A DNA stretch of 64,000 nt from positions 62,001 through 126,000 of the forward strand of contig JAKVOB010000001.1 of assembly GCA_022483015.1 (NCBI GenBank). Direction: 5' to 3'. Of this stretch, positions 62,690-64,000 are shown piece after piece (position 1 is the stretch's first letter; each line of letters opens with the position of its first letter). The translations under genes and the position numbers were made by a program. The notes under the pieces are model-generated. The model searched no databases. It was not told where the DNA came from and was given only the letters and a program-made list of their open reading frames with translations. The stretch is from Atopobiaceae bacterium. Lineage in GTDB: Bacteria; Actinomycetota; Coriobacteriia; Coriobacteriales; Atopobiaceae.

Positions 62690-63613
62690 CTACCCCTGTG
62701 CCCTGCCGCGCCTTCCCGGTAGCGCCTCCACGATGGCAGGCCCCGCCTCCGAGAACGCGATGGCGCAGAAGATGAGGGCGAAGCCCGCCACGAGCCTCGG
62801 CGTCAGCGCCTCGCCGGCGAACGCCACCGAGAAGGCCACGCCGCTCGGGCTCTCGAGCGACGAGAGGAGCGCCCCTGCCGTGGGATCGACCTTGGTGAAG
62901 GCATGGTTCATGGCTGCCAGGCAGCCGAACGAGCAGACCACCGCCAGGAACGCCAGCACGCAGATGTTGCTCGCGCTCCAGACGGAGGCCGGGGGTGCCT
63001 GCTCGGTCGCGAGCGAGCAGGCGACCGAAGCCACGCCCATGACCACGAACTGCCAGAACGTGATGGCCCAGACGTCGTGCGACTGTCCCCAGCGGTTCAC
63101 GGCGACCATCTGGAAGGCATAGAACACGGCGCCCACCAGGGTGAGCAGGTCGCCCAGGTTGAGGGGGAGGCCGCCGTCGAGCGCCACGAGGCCCAGGCCG
63201 CAGAGGCAGACGAAGGCCGCGATCACGTTGTGGCGCTCGGGCCTGCCGAGGTGCGCGGCCCACATGCAGAACGGCACGAGCACGCAGTAGCATCCCGTGA
63301 GGAAGGCGTTCTTGCCCGGCGTGGTGAGCGTGAGGCCGAAGGTCTGGAAGGCATAGCCCGCCCACGAGAACACACCGATGACGAGACCTGCCACGACCGT
63401 CTGCCTGTCGAGGTGCGCACGGATCCGACGCCGGAAGACCACGAGCATGATGAGGGCCGCCGAGACGAAGCGCGTCGAGAGCAGGAGGAACACCGGGAAC
63501 TGGCTCACGGCGTCCTTCATCACGAAGAACGAGAACCCCCAGGTGAGCGCACAGCCGACCAGAAGGAGCTTACAGAAGGACGATGAGTCCGCGAGCCGCC
63601 TGACCTTCTCCAT
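62690..63613 (-). CDS. Second EamA/DMT-family transporter
   Basis: A 307-residue ten-helix EamA transporter (LLVGCALTWGFSFFVMKDAV, LTTPGKNAFLTGCYCVLVPF, FTKVDPTAGALLSSLESPSGVAF). It is convergent with the other EamA gene and only distantly similar to it. Its ATG at 63613 overlaps the upstream HAD stop by one nt (TGATG), so the pair is co-translated. Substrate unknown. Confidence 0.88.
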   Translation of the reverse strand: MEKVRRLADSSSFCKLLLVGCALTWGFSFFVMKDAVSQFPVFLLLSTRFVSAALIMLVVFRRRIRAHLDRQTVVAGLVIGVFSWAGYAFQTFGLTLTTPGKNAFLTGCYCVLVPFCMWAAHLGRPERHNVIAAFVCLCGLGLVALDGGLPLNLGDLLTLVGAVFYAFQMVAVNRWGQSHDVWAITFWQFVVMGVASVACSLATEQAPPASVWSASNICVLAFLAVVCSFGCLAAMNHAFTKVDPTAGALLSSLESPSGVAFSVAFAGEALTPRLVAGFALIFCAIAFSEAGPAIVEALPGRRGRAQG

Positions 63614-64000
63614 CAGCGCCCCGCGAGCGAGAATCCCTCGAAGGTATCGATCGACTCGTCGGCGGCGGACGTGTCCTGCACGACCGAGCCCGCCTTGACC
63701 CCGATGACATAGGCACCGGCCGCGTTGGCGGCGGCGATCCCACTCGGCGAGTCCTCGAAGACGACGGTCGCGGAGCCCATGGCCCCGAGGTTGTCCATCG
63801 ACGCCAGGTAGCAGGCAGGGTCAGGCTTGCAGGCATCGACCATGTCTCCGCACACCACCGAGTCGAAGAGGTCGGCCATATGCAGGCGGTCGAGCGCGAA
63901 GAGGATGTCTGAGGCCTTCGTGGTGGAGACGAGCCCCACCGGGATGTTGGAGCGGCGGAGCGAGCGGACCAGGCGCACGACGCCAGGGATGGGAGCGAGC
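63613..64000 (-). CDS. HAD-family phosphatase (C-terminal part, cut by window edge)
   Basis: An open frame enters from the right edge and encodes 129 visible residues. HAD motif II (GLVSTTKASD), motif III Lys (CKPDP) and motif IV (FEDSPSGIAAANAAGAYVIGV) are present, the pattern of beta-phosphoglucomutase-like phosphatases. The nucleophile DxD and cap are outside the window. A GTG at 63978 is in frame, but homology-like text upstream (IPGVVRLVRSL) shows the protein starts earlier. Confidence 0.85.
   Translation of the reverse strand, partial: LAPIPGVVRLVRSLRRSNIPVGLVSTTKASDILFALDRLHMADLFDSVVCGDMVDACKPDPACYLASMDNLGAMGSATVVFEDSPSGIAAANAAGAYVIGVKAGSVVQDTSAADESIDTFEGFSLAGR

Overview
The window is gene-dense, high-GC bacterial DNA with short intergenic gaps, frequent 1-14 nt overlaps and strong AGGAGG-type ribosome binding sites. 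Several gene types together suggest the Coriobacteriia (Actinomycetota), probably an Olsenella/Atopobium-like gut or oral anaerobe. These are a monomeric [FeFe] hydrogenase, a 12-TM membrane protein ending in a LuxR HTH, GPH and mannose-type PTS sugar uptake, a rubredoxin-like/FMN glutamate synthase-like protein, and an E/A/P-rich surface protein. The taxonomic call is inference from gene content. No tRNA, rRNA, CRISPR array, insertion sequence or phage gene was seen.

Layout. 1-4.7 kb: start of ligA (cut by the left edge) and sbcDC. 4.8-7.3 kb: a membrane-anchored HtrA protease and an atypical OmpR-type regulator. 7.6-12.5 kb: a polar amino-acid ABC transporter (lipoprotein, a permease with an unusual exported N-terminal domain, ATPase) and a divergent glutamine synthetase lacking several canonical active-site residues. 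12.7-14 kb: an orphan FeoB-associated Cys-rich protein and a GntR/FadR regulator.

14-35 kb is a catabolic island for pectin and hexuronates, interrupted by a nucleoside salvage operon (19.2-23.5 kb: CNT transporter, two nucleoside hydrolases, ribokinase). The pectin genes form a coherent route. A GPH symporter imports oligogalacturonides or uronates. A GH28 enzyme without a signal peptide and a GH105 unsaturated uronyl hydrolase act in the cytoplasm. Unsaturated uronate goes through an RpiB-type (DhuI-like) isomerase and KduD to KDG. Galacturonate goes through UxaC, UxaB and UxaA to KDG. KdgK and Eda finish to pyruvate and glyceraldehyde 3-phosphate. Two LacI regulators are encoded within the island. 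Two related but different palindromes, GTAAAC-type and TGAAACCG-type, lie in front of the two halves, so the pathway looks split between two regulators.

35-43.7 kb: PEP carboxylase; crcB behind a convincing fluoride riboswitch; a GntR/UTRA regulator; and a GH35 beta-galactosidase operon with mannose-family PTS IIB, IIC and IID but no IIA. 43.8-49.4 kb: aspS, a Gph-like phosphatase, a Tat lipoprotein of the CapA family and an [FeFe] hydrogenase. 49.6-53.1 kb: the FMN glutamate synthase-like protein, a pseudouridine synthase, a YetF-type membrane protein and an alpha/beta hydrolase. 53.3-57.8 kb: a 1028-residue repeat-bearing surface protein tail-to-tail with the LuxR membrane regulator. 57.8-64 kb: hisS, ilvE, a threonine aldolase-like enzyme, two EamA transporters and a HAD phosphatase cut by the right edge.
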